Positions 33,244-42,664 of a stretch of DNA of 64,000 bases are shown here, piece by piece. The stretch covers positions 186,001 to 250,000 of the forward strand of contig NZ_FUWJ01000004.1 of assembly GCF_900167455.1 (NCBI RefSeq). The letters are read 5' to 3'. The position numbers and the translations under genes are program-made. This stretch comes from Enhydrobacter aerosaccus (GTDB taxonomy: Bacteria > Pseudomonadota > Alphaproteobacteria > Reyranellales > Reyranellaceae). The notes below the pieces were generated by a model, which worked only from the letters and a program-made list of their open reading frames with translations, did not search any database and was not told the DNA's origin. Numbering within the stretch: position 1 is the first letter of the stretch; each line of letters starts with the position of its first letter.

Positions 33244-34361
33244 CTGAGACCGACCCCGCATCGCGCTATCGGACCGGCCGGGCAGCGATGCGGCGTTTCT
33301 GGCAGACGGCGCGTGGCTTCTGGCACCGACCGACAGCCTGGGCGCTGATGGCCATGCTTGCGGTCTGCGTCATCCTCCAGCTCATCGTCCAATACCGCCT
33401 GAACTTCTGGAATCGGGATTTCTTCAATGCGCTCGAGGCTCGCGACGGCCGCCAGATCTGGCACCAGGCGCGGGTGCTGGCGGCCCTTGCGGCATCAAGC
33501 GTTACCTTGGCGATCATTGCCGTATGGGGGCGTATGACCTTCCAGCGCCTGTGGCGCGACTGGCTTACACATCAGCTGATTACTTCGTGGCTTGCCGATC
33601 AGCGCTATCAACGGCTCGGCTTCGTGAATGGACAGCGCCAAAATCCGGAATATCGCATCACGGAGGATGCCCGCCTGGCCACGGACGCCCCCATCGATCT
33701 GGTCGTCGGCCTGCTTTCGTCTGTCCTCGCCGCCAGCGTCTTCATCGTGGTGTTGTGGAACGTCGGTGGTGCCCTGGAGATTCGGATCTGGGGAGGGACC
33801 ATCGCCGTTCCCGGCTATCTCGTGATCGCGTCCGTCGTCTATGCGAGCACGACAACGCTCGGCATGATGGTCATCGGCCGCAACATGGTCGAGGTGATCG
33901 AGAACAAGAACCAGGCAGAAGCGGACTTCAAGTATGTCGTGGCGCGCGTCAACACGCGAGCGACGCTCGCCCCGCAGCCGGAAGATGCCTCGATCCTGGC
34001 GACCGCCCAGACCGAAGTTATCCATCAATGGAAGCGGCTATGTGGTCAGCACATGCGGACGACGCTTGTCTCACACGGTAACACGCTGCTGGCTCCCGTG
34101 GTCGGTCTTCTGTTCTGCGCGCCCAACTACGTGGCCGGCACCGTCAGTCTGGGCGAAGTCACGCAGGCGGCAGCGGCGTTTGTCTCGGTCCAAGGGGCCT
34201 TCAACTGGCTGGTCGACAATTATCCGCGTTTGGCCGAATGGCTGTCCTCGGCCTATCGCGTCGGCATCCTGCTGAAGGCGTTCGACGAACTCGATGGTCA
34301 GGTCTCCGCTTCGATGCAGCCGGAAACGGTGGAAATCCGGCCGGATCCCCAACCTACGTAG
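33240..34361 (+). CDS. ABC-type transmembrane-domain protein lacking an ATPase domain
   Basis: This 373-residue protein begins with GTG overlapping the glucokinase stop. It resembles the ABC_membrane_2 / SbmA-YddA half-transporter membrane domain: RFWQTARGFWHRPTAWALM, FWNRDFFNALEARDG, RLWRDWLTHQLITSWL, NPEYRITEDARLATDAPIDL. About six membrane segments are expected. In YddA-like proteins an ATPase domain follows; here the protein ends at QPETVEIRPDPQPT with no Walker motifs downstream. It may act as a SbmA/BacA-like, proton-driven carrier of peptides or sugars, or be truncated. Confidence 0.8.
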   Translation: MTETDPASRYRTGRAAMRRFWQTARGFWHRPTAWALMAMLAVCVILQLIVQYRLNFWNRDFFNALEARDGRQIWHQARVLAALAASSVTLAIIAVWGRMTFQRLWRDWLTHQLITSWLADQRYQRLGFVNGQRQNPEYRITEDARLATDAPIDLVVGLLSSVLAASVFIVVLWNVGGALEIRIWGGTIAVPGYLVIASVVYASTTTLGMMVIGRNMVEVIENKNQAEADFKYVVARVNTRATLAPQPEDASILATAQTEVIHQWKRLCGQHMRTTLVSHGNTLLAPVVGLLFCAPNYVAGTVSLGEVTQAAAAFVSVQGAFNWLVDNYPRLAEWLSSAYRVGILLKAFDELDGQVSASMQPETVEIRPDPQPT

Positions 34362-34444
34362 AACCCCTTAGGTCATTACCTGAATGGTGGCGGGTTGGAG
34401 GCCGTCGTAGGGAAGAGGCGTCATCATTGGAAAGGGACAGACCG

Positions 34445-35149
34445 ATGCCAGCCTACGCCGCTTCGACCCGTACCGCCGCTCCCCAGGCCCGCATACCCGC
34501 CGGTTATCTGGCGATGCAGGGCAGTGCCGCGTTGGGCCGGTCCGCGCTGGCGGACGATCGGGGCGGGACGCGCCGGACCTTCGCCAAGGGCGAGGAGCTG
34601 TTCGCGGAAGGCGAGGCGGCGGACTTCTTCTACCAGGTTGTTTCCGGGACGGTCCGGGTGTGCAAGCTGCTGAGCGACGGGCGCCGGCAGATCGACGCGT
34701 TCCAGCTGGCGGGCGACATCTTCGGGCTGGAGAACGGGGCGGAGCACCGCTTCACGGCCGAGGCGGTGGAGGAGACGGTGGTGCTGGCGTTCCGGCGCGG
34801 CCGGTTTGCGAACCTGCTGCACGACAACCCGGCGTTCGGGGACCAGCTGATGACGTCGATGATCACCAGCCTGGAGCGGGCGCAGGACCACATGGTGCTG
34901 CTGGGCCGCAAGACGGCGCAGGAAAAGATCGCGACCTTCCTGATGGACATGGCGGGCCGCCTGGCCAAGGGCGACCGGCTGGACCTGCCGATGCAGCGCA
35001 CCGACATCGCCGACCATCTCGGCCTGACGATCGAGACGGTGTCGCGCACCCTGACGCAGATGGTCCGGGACGGGCTGATCAAGCTCGGCGCCGCCGGACG
35101 CACCATCACCCTCACCGACAAGCTCGCCCTCCAGCAGCTCAACGGGTAA
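34445..35149 (+). CDS. FNR/FixK-like Crp family transcriptional regulator
   Basis: This 234-residue protein has a cyclic-nucleotide-type sensor fold (about 45-130) and a C-terminal winged HTH. The recognition helix TIETVSRTLTQM presents Glu197, Ser200 and Arg201, the spacing used by E. coli FNR to read TTGAT half-sites. FNR's N-terminal Cys cluster is absent (only Cys73), so it resembles FixK or Dnr rather than FNR itself, and would respond to an upstream signal or to NO/haem. It lies within a region holding eleven matching boxes, making it the obvious candidate regulator, though other paralogues elsewhere cannot be excluded. No box is seen before its own gene. Confidence 0.88.
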   Translation: MPAYAASTRTAAPQARIPAGYLAMQGSAALGRSALADDRGGTRRTFAKGEELFAEGEAADFFYQVVSGTVRVCKLLSDGRRQIDAFQLAGDIFGLENGAEHRFTAEAVEETVVLAFRRGRFANLLHDNPAFGDQLMTSMITSLERAQDHMVLLGRKTAQEKIATFLMDMAGRLAKGDRLDLPMQRTDIADHLGLTIETVSRTLTQMVRDGLIKLGAAGRTITLTDKLALQQLNG

Positions 35150-35182
35150 GGACGAAACGTACAAGACGAATAAGGGGGGATC

Positions 35183-35878
35183 ATGCGGGCCAAGGATGTG
35201 ATGACCATCGGCGTCGTGTCGGTGTTGGCGGATGCTTCGGTATTCGATGCGGCTGAAATTCTTACCAGCGAGCATGTCAGTGCCCTGCCCGTCATAGACG
35301 ACAAGGGACGAGTCATCGGAATCGTCTCCGAGGCCGACCTCATCCGCCGTGCCGAGATCGAGACTGCCCCGCACAAGTCCTGGCTGCATCGCTGGCTCGA
35401 CGACGATGTCACGAAGGCTGCCGACTATGTTCGTTCCCATTCCCGGCGCGTCCGCGACGTCATGACCAAGAACGTCGTGACTGTCGAAGAAGGGGCGACC
35501 CTTGGCGAAATCGCCGAGCTGATGGCCAAGCATGGCATCAAGCGCGTGCCGGTGGTCCAGGACGGCGTGATGGTCGGAATCGTCAGCCGCGCCAATTTGC
35601 TTCAAGCCCTTATGTCTCGTGAACCTGACGGCGGCGGTTCACGTCCATCGGATGCGCAGCTTCGGCGCGATGTTGCGGACGCGGTGAGCAAGCACGGATG
35701 GTCCTCGGCCTGGCCGACCAATATCGTCGTCAGCAACGGCGTGGTTCATCTATGGGGCTTCGTGCAGAGTGACGCAGTTCGCAACGCCTATCGTGTCGCC
35801 GCGGAGAACGTTCCAGGCGTGAAGTCCGTCAAGAATCACATGCGGACCGTGCCGCCCTCTGTGAATATGGGCGTCTAA
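35183..35878 (+). CDS. CBS-domain pair plus BON domain protein
   Basis: This 231-residue protein has two CBS domains (about 1-60 starting MRAKDVMTIGVV, and about 88-145 starting VRDVMTKNVVTV) and a C-terminal BON domain (about 155-222; RRDVADAVSKHGW ... NGVVHLWGFVQSD). CBS pairs bind adenine nucleotides, and BON domains bind membranes or phospholipids, so an energy-sensing role is inferred. GGGGGATC lies before the ATG. It follows the regulator after 33 bp and is often found with USP and Hsp20 genes in hypoxia or stress clusters. Confidence 0.88.
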   Translation: MRAKDVMTIGVVSVLADASVFDAAEILTSEHVSALPVIDDKGRVIGIVSEADLIRRAEIETAPHKSWLHRWLDDDVTKAADYVRSHSRRVRDVMTKNVVTVEEGATLGEIAELMAKHGIKRVPVVQDGVMVGIVSRANLLQALMSREPDGGGSRPSDAQLRRDVADAVSKHGWSSAWPTNIVVSNGVVHLWGFVQSDAVRNAYRVAAENVPGVKSVKNHMRTVPPSVNMGV

Positions 35879-35926
35879 CCAGAGACCGGACGCCCAACGA
35901 GGGCGGCGGCATGCCGGAGTCCTCGC

Positions 35927-36910
35927 ATGAAGGCAATGGTTCTCCACGAGATCGGCAAGCCCCTGACGCTGGAAGAGCGGCCTGATCCCCGACCGGGAGC
36001 AGGCGAGATCAGGGTCCGTGTCGAAGCCTGCGCCGTCTGTCGCACCGATCTTCACGTCGTCGATGGCGAACTGCCCAATCCCCAAGTGCCTATCGTGCCT
36101 GGCCACGAGATCGTTGGGCGCGTCGATGCCCTCGGCGAAGGTGTCACGACTATGAGACTTGGAGACCGCGTCGGCATTCCCTGGCTTGGCCACACCTGCG
36201 GATGCTGTCCCTATTGTGAAGAGGGGCGAGAAAACCTCTGCGATCGGCCGATCTTCACCGGCTATACGCGGGATGGAGGCTTCGCCACTCACGTCGTTGC
36301 TGACGCGGCCTATGCCTTTACCCTTGATGGCTTCAAGGACCCGGTGGCGACTGCTCCCCTGATGTGCGCGGGCCTGATCGGCTGGCGATCGCTGCGTCTC
36401 GCCGGCGAGGGGCAGCGGATCGGCCTGTATGGTTTCGGCGCGGCGGCTCACATCATCGCGCAGGTTTGTCGCTGGCAGGGCCGGGAAGTCTATGCCTTTA
36501 CGAGATCAGGGGACCGGGCGGCACAAGATCTTGCGCTCAGTCTGGGAGCCGTGTGGGCCGGCGGATCGGATCAACTGCCACCCGTTGCGCTCGATTGCGC
36601 CATTATCTTCGCTCCCGTCGGCAGCCTTGTGCCAGCGGCGCTGTCGGCCGTGCGCAAGGGTGGCCGCGTCGTCTGTGGTGGCATCCACATGAGCGATATC
36701 CCACCCATGCCTTATCGGCTGTTGTGGGAGGAGCGCCAGCTCGTGTCGGTCGCCAATCTTACCCGGCATGATGCGGTCGAATTCCTGCGTCTTGCCCCGC
36801 AAGCTGGCGTACGCACGACCACGACCATATATCCGCTGGCGCGCGCCAATGAGGCTTTGGCTGATCTGAAGGCAGGCCGCCTACAGGGGGCCGCAGTCCT
36901 GGTCCCTTGA
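35927..36910 (+). CDS. Zinc-dependent alcohol dehydrogenase family protein
   Basis: This 327-residue medium-chain dehydrogenase has catalytic Zn ligands in CAVCRTDLHVVDG and PGHEIVGRV, structural Zn cysteines in TCGCCPYCEEGRENLC, and a Rossmann motif YGFGAAA (a variant of GxGxxG). It likely reduces aldehydes or oxidises primary alcohols with NAD(P). It is distinct from the 376-residue enzyme at 8193. It ends 9 bp from the convergent USP gene. In the island it could dispose of reducing power from the phosphoketolase and acetyl-CoA pathway. Confidence 0.88.
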   Translation: MKAMVLHEIGKPLTLEERPDPRPGAGEIRVRVEACAVCRTDLHVVDGELPNPQVPIVPGHEIVGRVDALGEGVTTMRLGDRVGIPWLGHTCGCCPYCEEGRENLCDRPIFTGYTRDGGFATHVVADAAYAFTLDGFKDPVATAPLMCAGLIGWRSLRLAGEGQRIGLYGFGAAAHIIAQVCRWQGREVYAFTRSGDRAAQDLALSLGAVWAGGSDQLPPVALDCAIIFAPVGSLVPAALSAVRKGGRVVCGGIHMSDIPPMPYRLLWEERQLVSVANLTRHDAVEFLRLAPQAGVRTTTTIYPLARANEALADLKAGRLQGAAVLVP

Positions 36911-36919
36911 GTGCCCCTG

Positions 36920-37792
36920 TCAATGCATCAGCAGAACAGGTCGCTTCGACTGATCCAGAAAGCGCTGCGTGCAGCCTCCGAACACCATCGCCCGCATCCG
37001 TCCATGGCCATAGCCGCCCATCACGAGCAGATCCGCGCCAATCTCGTCGGCGAGAATATCGAGCCTTTCGGAAACTGGCGAAGGGGATTGGGCCAGCCAT
37101 CTCACATCGGCGGAAATTCCGTCCCATTCGAGTCGCTGCGCCAGATGGTAGAGAGCCTCCGGGGATCCGTCTGATCCTTCCTGCACGGAGGCGATGACGA
37201 CGTGCTTGCTCACCGCCAGCAGCGGCAGCGCCGCGGTCAAGGCTCGGGCCGATGTCGCCGTTTCCTTCCAGCAGATCAGGACCGTACCCAGCAGATGTCG
37301 ACGCCGCTCGGCCGGAACGATCAGGAGCGGTCGGCCGCTTTCGACAAGCAGGCGCTCCGCCAGATCGGGCGGCAGACCGTTGCTACGAGTATGCCGGCCG
37401 AGGACGATCAGGTCGTTGTGCCGGGCGCAGCGCATGATCTTTGCTGTGGCGTTTCCCTGCTCTTCACTCCAGGTGGCCGAGAGGGTGCCTTGTCTGAGGT
37501 CCGAAGGGCTGACCGCGATTTCGATGGACTCGCGCTCGCACAACTCCTCGAAATGATGCAGCGCCGCGGTGGCACGCGTTATGCTCCTTTTCTCCAGATC
37601 GTCGAGAACGGTCTGCAGACCCGCGCCTGTGGCGAACTCGACGTGCGGGATATGGACGACGCCTTCGCCCGGTCCGATCCTGACATGCAGGAACTCGAGA
37701 TTGGCGGCGAGCGGTCTCGCGGCCGCGATGGCGGTGTCGAAGACCGGCTTGTCGGTGGAGTGTCCGCCTGCCAGTACAAGGATCGTACGCAT
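36920..37792 (-). CDS. Universal stress protein, tandem domain type
   Basis: This 290-residue protein has two USP modules. The C-terminal one has the ATP-binding GGYGHGRMRAMVFGG signature, and the N-terminal LVLAGGHSTDKPVFDTA is a diverged version. ATG 37792 (MRTILVLAGG) is chosen over ATG 37819. An FNR-type box is centred 57.5 bp upstream. USPs bind ATP and promote survival in anoxia and starvation. Confidence 0.88.
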   Translation of the reverse strand: MRTILVLAGGHSTDKPVFDTAIAAARPLAANLEFLHVRIGPGEGVVHIPHVEFATGAGLQTVLDDLEKRSITRATAALHHFEELCERESIEIAVSPSDLRQGTLSATWSEEQGNATAKIMRCARHNDLIVLGRHTRSNGLPPDLAERLLVESGRPLLIVPAERRRHLLGTVLICWKETATSARALTAALPLLAVSKHVVIASVQEGSDGSPEALYHLAQRLEWDGISADVRWLAQSPSPVSERLDILADEIGADLLVMGGYGHGRMRAMVFGGCTQRFLDQSKRPVLLMH

Positions 37793-37842
37793 TGCAGCCC
37801 CTGATATCGACGCCAGCATCGGGCCGCGTCGCTCACGCGTCC

Positions 37843-37856
37843 TTGATGTGCGTCAA
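37843..37856 (-). promoter_or_regulatory. FNR/FixK-type box (TTGACGCACATCAA on minus strand)
   Basis: Read on the plus strand it is TTGATGTGCGTCAA. It lies between the phosphoketolase stop at 37864 and the USP gene, so it gives the USP its own promoter with a predicted start near 37808. Confidence 0.7.
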
Positions 37857-37863
37857 GCTCGCG

Positions 37864-40269
37864 TCAATCGCCGCTGAGATTGGGGTCGACGGGCGTCCAG
37901 CGCCACTCCCTGACCTCGGGCATGTCCTCGCCATGTTGACGGATATAGGCTTCGTGCTCCGTCAGGCGATCGCGAATCGCCTGCTTGGCATAGGCGGCGA
38001 CATAGCCGAGTTTCGGCACCCTATCGATGACGTCGGCTGCAAGGTGGTAGCGGTCGAGACGGTTGCGGACGACCATGTCGAACGGTGTCGTGGTCGTGCC
38101 TTCCTCGCGATAGCCATGGACATGGAAGTTGTCATGGTTGGTTCGCCGGTAGGTCAGCCGGTGGATCAGCGACGGATAGCTGTGATGCGCGAAGATCACG
38201 GGCTTGTTCGTCGTGAAGAGGGCATCGAAGTCCCGGTCTGGAAGGCCGTGGGGATGATCCGTCTGCGGCTGCAAGGTCATCAGATCGACGACATTCACGA
38301 CGCGGATCTTCAGATCCGGCAGATGCCGACGCAGAAGGTCGACCGCGGCCAATGTCTCAAGGGTAGGAACATCGCCGGCGCAGGCCATGACGACGTCCGG
38401 TTCGATGCCTCGATCGTTGCTGGCCCATTCCCAGATCCCAATGCCGCTGGAACAGTGCTTGATGGCCTGATCCATCGACAGCCATTGCGGCGCGGGCTGC
38501 TTGCCGGCAACGACGACGTTGACGCGGTTCCAGCTGCGCAGGCAGTGGTCCATCACGAAGAGGAGGGAATTTGCGTCGGGCGGCAGATAGACCCGGACGA
38601 TCTCCGCCTTCTTGTTGCAGACATAGTCGATGAAGCCGGGATCCTGATGGCTGAAGCCATTATGGTCCTGCCGCCAGACATGTGATGTCAGCAGATAGTT
38701 CAGGGATGGTATCGGGCGCCGCCAGGGAATCTCGCGAATCGTCTTCAGCCACTTGGCATGCTGGTTGAACATCGAGTCGACGATGTGGATGAAGGCCTCG
38801 TAGCAGGTGAAGACACCATGCCGGCCGGTCAGAAGGTATCCCTCGAGCCAGCCCTGGCAGGTATGTTCGGAGAGGATTTCCATCGCCCTGCCCTCGGGCG
38901 CGAGATGATCGTCATAGGACAGCCGCTCGGCATCCCAGGCGCGGTCCGTAGCTTCGAAGATGCGAGATAGGCGGTTCGAAGCAATTTCGTCCGGTCCAAA
39001 CAGGCGGAAATTGCGGCTGGCCGCGCTGCCGCGGAGCACGTCGCGAAGATAAGCCGCCAACACAGTCGTCGATTCGGCATCCTGCTTTCCAGGCCGCTTG
39101 ATCTCGATGGCGTACGACTTGATATCGGGTAGATCGAGCTCCCGCATTGGCAGGGTACCGTTGGCATGCGGATTGGCGCTCATTCGCAGGTCGCCGGACG
39201 GTGCCAAGGCAGCGATCTCCGGTCTCAAGGCGCCTCGGTCGTCGAACAGCTCCTCGGGACGATAGCTCTTCATCCAGTGTTCCAGGAGCTTCACGTGCGC
39301 CGGCTTGGCCGCCATCTCGGCGAAAGGAACCTGGTGCGACCGCCAATATCCTTCGGTCCGCAGCCCATCGACCTCCTTCGGCCCTGTCCATCCCTTTGGC
39401 GTCTTGAGGATGATCATCGGCCAGCGCGGCCGTCCCTGCATACGTCCGGCCCGGGCCTCGGTCTGGATGTACTGGATCTTGTCCAGGACCGTATCCACGG
39501 TCGACGCCATGAGGCGATGCACGATCTTCGGATCGTCTCCCTCGACGATGTGAGGCTCATACCCATAGCCGGTGATCAGGCTGCAAAGCTCGTCGGACCC
39601 GATGCGGGCCAGGATCGTCGGATTGGCGATCTTGTATCCGTTCAGATGCAGGATCGGCAGGACGGCGCCATCGGTAACCGGATCGAGGAACTTGTTGGAG
39701 TGCCATGAGGTGGCAAGTGGCCCTGTTTCTGCTTCACCGTCGCCGACGACACAGCTGGCGATCAGCTTCGGATTGTCGAAAACCGCGCCATAGGCATGGG
39801 ACAGGGAGTAGCCCAGCTCACCGCCCTCATGCATCGACCCCGGCGTTTCCGGCGCCGCGTGGCTGGGAATTCCACCGGGGAAACTGAATTGCTTGAAGAG
39901 CCGCTGCATGCCGGCCTCGGTCTGCGGCACATGCGGGTAGATTTCGGAGTAGGTACCTTCCAGCCAGGCATTGGCGACGACACCAGGGCCGCCGTGGCCG
40001 GGGCCGGCGATATAGATCATGTCGAGGCTGCGCGCCTTTATGGCGCGGTTGAGATGGACGTAGACGAAGTTCAGACCCGGCGTGGTGCCCCAATGGCCGA
40101 GCAGCCGCGGCTTGATGTGCTTGAGTTCGAGCGGTTCCTTCAGGAGCGGATTGTCGAGCAGGTAGATCTGCCCGACGGAGAGATAGTTCGCAGCCCGCCA
40201 CCACGCATCGACCAACTCCAGTTCGCGAGATGACAATGACGTTTCGATCGGCATCGTGGCGTTCGGCAT
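37864..40269 (-). CDS. xfp: Phosphoketolase
   Basis: About 801 residues, the family length. Visible motifs include [69 protein letters not shown] (ThDP/Mg) and [29 protein letters not shown]. It splits xylulose-5-phosphate or fructose-6-phosphate with phosphate to give acetyl-phosphate. AAGGAG sits six bases before ATG 40269. It is the third gene of the pta-ackA-xfp operon: acetate kinase next to it converts acetyl-P to acetate plus ATP, and Pta interconverts it with acetyl-CoA. Confidence 0.96.
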   Translation of the reverse strand: MPNATMPIETSLSSRELELVDAWWRAANYLSVGQIYLLDNPLLKEPLELKHIKPRLLGHWGTTPGLNFVYVHLNRAIKARSLDMIYIAGPGHGGPGVVANAWLEGTYSEIYPHVPQTEAGMQRLFKQFSFPGGIPSHAAPETPGSMHEGGELGYSLSHAYGAVFDNPKLIASCVVGDGEAETGPLATSWHSNKFLDPVTDGAVLPILHLNGYKIANPTILARIGSDELCSLITGYGYEPHIVEGDDPKIVHRLMASTVDTVLDKIQYIQTEARAGRMQGRPRWPMIILKTPKGWTGPKEVDGLRTEGYWRSHQVPFAEMAAKPAHVKLLEHWMKSYRPEELFDDRGALRPEIAALAPSGDLRMSANPHANGTLPMRELDLPDIKSYAIEIKRPGKQDAESTTVLAAYLRDVLRGSAASRNFRLFGPDEIASNRLSRIFEATDRAWDAERLSYDDHLAPEGRAMEILSEHTCQGWLEGYLLTGRHGVFTCYEAFIHIVDSMFNQHAKWLKTIREIPWRRPIPSLNYLLTSHVWRQDHNGFSHQDPGFIDYVCNKKAEIVRVYLPPDANSLLFVMDHCLRSWNRVNVVVAGKQPAPQWLSMDQAIKHCSSGIGIWEWASNDRGIEPDVVMACAGDVPTLETLAAVDLLRRHLPDLKIRVVNVVDLMTLQPQTDHPHGLPDRDFDALFTTNKPVIFAHHSYPSLIHRLTYRRTNHDNFHVHGYREEGTTTTPFDMVVRNRLDRYHLAADVIDRVPKLGYVAAYAKQAIRDRLTEHEAYIRQHGEDMPEVREWRWTPVDPNLSGD

Positions 40270-40300
40270 CGACATCTCCTTCTGTGCCGGAAGCGCCACC

Positions 40301-41479
40301 CTATCCGTTGAGCAGGTGGCGCGTGTGGCGGGCGATCATGAGGTTCTCGTCGGTTGGAATGACCCAGGCCGAGACCTTCGACCCGGGTTTGGAGATCCGC
40401 GGACCGTTGCGGGCGTTGGCGGTCTCGTCCAGCTCAATGCCCAGCCAGCGTGCATCGTTGCAGACGCGCGCGCGAATCTCCGCGGCATTCTCGCCGATAC
40501 CGGCCGTGAAGATCAGAGCATCGAGTCCTTGCAGCGCCGCTGCCAACGAGCCCAGTTCGCGTCCGATGCGATATACGAACAGATCGACGGCTTCCTTGGC
40601 ACCGCTGGCCGTGCTGGCGAGCAGAGCCCGCATGTCGGAGGAAATGCCGGAAACGCCAAGCAGCCCCGATTGCTGATACAGCAAGCGCTCGATCGCCTTC
40701 GCGTCCATGCCTTCGTGCTGAAGGAGATAGAGAACGACACCGGGATCGAGGACACCCGTCCGGGTACCCATCGGCAGGCCATCCACGGCCGTGAAGCCCA
40801 TGGTGCTGGCGACGCTCATTCCCTTGTCGATGGCGCACATGCTGGCGCCGTTCCCCAGATGGGCCACCACAAGCTTGCCGTTCGCGCAGTCGGGGATAAC
40901 GTCGGCCACCGCCGACTGAATGTATTCATAGGAGATGCCGTGAAAGCCGTAGCGGCGAATACCCTTCTCCGTGAGGCTGCGCGGCAGCGCGTAGTCGCGT
41001 GCCACGTTGGCCTGGCCGGCATGGAAGGCGGTATCGAAGCAGGCCACCTGCCGGATCGTCGGCGCTCTCTCCCGAACCGCGCGTATGGCGGCGAGATTGT
41101 GCGGCTGATGCAGCGGCGCCAGGGGGATGAACGTCTCCAACTCGCGGATCACCGCGTCATCAATGAGGACCGGCTTGCTGTAGGTCATGCCGCCATGGAC
41201 CACGCGATGACCGACGCCGTCGAAACTGGCGTCGCGTCCGACATGCGCCCGGAACCACTCACCGATCGCGGCAATGGCCCCTTCATGTCCTCGACCGGAA
41301 ACGGTGCTGTCGACCAGCCTTTCGCCGTTGGGCCCGCGGATATGCAGCTTCGGCGCAACGCCGATCCCTTCAACTTGGCCATGTACGCCGGCGCCAAGAG
41401 AACCATCCTCCTCGGTCTCGAACACCGAGAACTTGAGACTCGATGACCCCGCGTTGAGGATCAGGATCGGATTGCGCAT
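40301..41479 (-). CDS. ackA: Acetate kinase
   Basis: This 392-residue ASKHA kinase has the N-terminal [15 protein letters not shown], the [11 protein letters not shown] segment, [24 protein letters not shown] and [15 protein letters not shown]. It transfers phosphate from acetyl-phosphate to ADP. It lies three bases downstream of pta and 31 bp upstream of xfp on the same strand. Confidence 0.96.
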   Translation of the reverse strand: MRNPILILNAGSSSLKFSVFETEEDGSLGAGVHGQVEGIGVAPKLHIRGPNGERLVDSTVSGRGHEGAIAAIGEWFRAHVGRDASFDGVGHRVVHGGMTYSKPVLIDDAVIRELETFIPLAPLHQPHNLAAIRAVRERAPTIRQVACFDTAFHAGQANVARDYALPRSLTEKGIRRYGFHGISYEYIQSAVADVIPDCANGKLVVAHLGNGASMCAIDKGMSVASTMGFTAVDGLPMGTRTGVLDPGVVLYLLQHEGMDAKAIERLLYQQSGLLGVSGISSDMRALLASTASGAKEAVDLFVYRIGRELGSLAAALQGLDALIFTAGIGENAAEIRARVCNDARWLGIELDETANARNGPRISKPGSKVSAWVIPTDENLMIARHTRHLLNG

Positions 41480-41482
41480 GGA

Positions 41483-42466
41483 TCACCCGGCCAGCTTGCC
41501 AACGTCACCCACGGCCAGACGTTGCGCGTGGGCATAAAGCGCCGCCACCGCGCAGCTTGCCATTCGCGTCCGGACATTGTCCGCCCGGCTTGTCAGGATA
41601 ATGGGCACCCGTGCGCCCAGCACGACGCCGGCGGCATCGGCATTGGCAAGGAACGTGAGTTCCTTGGCTAGCATATTGCCGGCCTCGAGATCGGGCACCA
41701 GCAGGATATCGGCATCACCGGCAACCGGCGACTTGATCTGCTTCATTGCTGCTGCCTCACGGCTGATTGCGTTGTCGAGGGCGAGCGGCCCGTCGAGGAT
41801 TCCGCCTTTGATCTGGCCGCGCTCGGCCATCTTGCACAGGGCTGCCGCATGAATAGTCGATGGTATCTTCGATGTGACTGTCTCGACAGCCGACAGAATC
41901 GCCACCTTCGGCTCCTCGATGCGCAGCGCGAGCGCGAGGTCGATGGCATTCTGAACGATATCGACCTTGTCCTCGAGTGTCGGTGCGATGTTCACGGCAG
42001 CGTCGGTGATGAACAGCGGCTTCGGATAGGTGGGAACATCCATGACGAAGACATGACTGATACGCCGAGCGGTGCGGATGCCGGTATCGCTGCGGACCAC
42101 AGCCGCCATCAGTTCGTCGGTATGAAGGCTGCCTTTCATCAGCGCATCGGCCTCGCCGGCGCAGATCAGTTCGACCGCCGTCTTTGCCGAAGCGTGGCTA
42201 TGCGGCGCGGCGACAAGCTGCAGGCCGTCGATGTCGATCTCGAATTGAGCGGCCAACGCTTTGATCCGATCGACCGGGCCGACCAGGATCGGCTTGATGA
42301 TCTTCGCCGCTGCAGCTTCTGCCGCACCTCTTAGCGAGGTCTCGTCGCACGGATGGGCGACAACGGTGCGCACGGGTGCGAGAGCGTGGCAGGCATAGAT
42401 GAGGGCATCGTATTTTTCGTGGGGACGTGGTTCACTCATGGTCTGGCCACATTGAGCATGCGACAT
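41483..42466 (-). CDS. pta: Phosphate acetyltransferase (short, phosphotransacetylase/butyrylase family)
   Basis: About 327 residues from ATG 42466 with AAGGG eight bases upstream, or 318 from ATG 42439. KYDALIYACHALAPVRTVVAHPCDETSLRG opens the domain, and DVPTYPKPLFITDAAVNIAPTLEDK, ILSAVETVTSKIPSTIHAA and DILLVPDLEAGNMLAKELTFL follow. It is the single-domain PTA_PTB type without the long N-terminal P-loop domain of E. coli Pta. It makes acetyl-CoA from acetyl-phosphate or the reverse. An FNR-type box overlaps the leader; if the box acts at -41.5, ATG 42439 must be the true start. Confidence 0.85.
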   Translation of the reverse strand: MSHAQCGQTMSEPRPHEKYDALIYACHALAPVRTVVAHPCDETSLRGAAEAAAAKIIKPILVGPVDRIKALAAQFEIDIDGLQLVAAPHSHASAKTAVELICAGEADALMKGSLHTDELMAAVVRSDTGIRTARRISHVFVMDVPTYPKPLFITDAAVNIAPTLEDKVDIVQNAIDLALALRIEEPKVAILSAVETVTSKIPSTIHAAALCKMAERGQIKGGILDGPLALDNAISREAAAMKQIKSPVAGDADILLVPDLEAGNMLAKELTFLANADAAGVVLGARVPIILTSRADNVRTRMASCAVAALYAHAQRLAVGDVGKLAG

Positions 42467-42476
42467 GCTTATGCCC

Positions 42477-42490
42477 TTGACCTGCGTCAA
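42477..42490 (-). promoter_or_regulatory. FNR/FixK-type box TTGACCTGCGTCAA (self-palindromic halves)
   Basis: TTGAC-N4-GTCAA, a perfect palindrome of half-sites. It lies 17.5 bp (centre) before ATG 42466 and 44.5 bp before ATG 42439 of pta. It is one of two boxes in the 198-bp divergent region. Confidence 0.7.
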
Positions 42491-42579
42491 ACTCGTTGCA
42501 GGAGCGCCCGGTTGCATGACAACCGCGTCGAGTGCTGACGTATATTTGATGCGAGCGAGGCACCGGTGCGTGATGCCAG

Positions 42580-42593
42580 TTGATCTGCGTCAA
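42580..42593 (+). promoter_or_regulatory. FNR/FixK-type box TTGATCTGCGTCAA
   Basis: TTGAT-N4-GTCAA, centred 78.5 bp before the HlyD gene (42665), giving a predicted 37-nt leader. With the box at 42477 it lets one regulator drive both divergent operons. Confidence 0.72.
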
Positions 42594-42664
42594 GCTCGGT
42601 GGGAGCGGCCGGCGCTAGGTTTTGCTGATCAAACACCAGCCCAGCAAAGAGACAGGAGCGGCAG

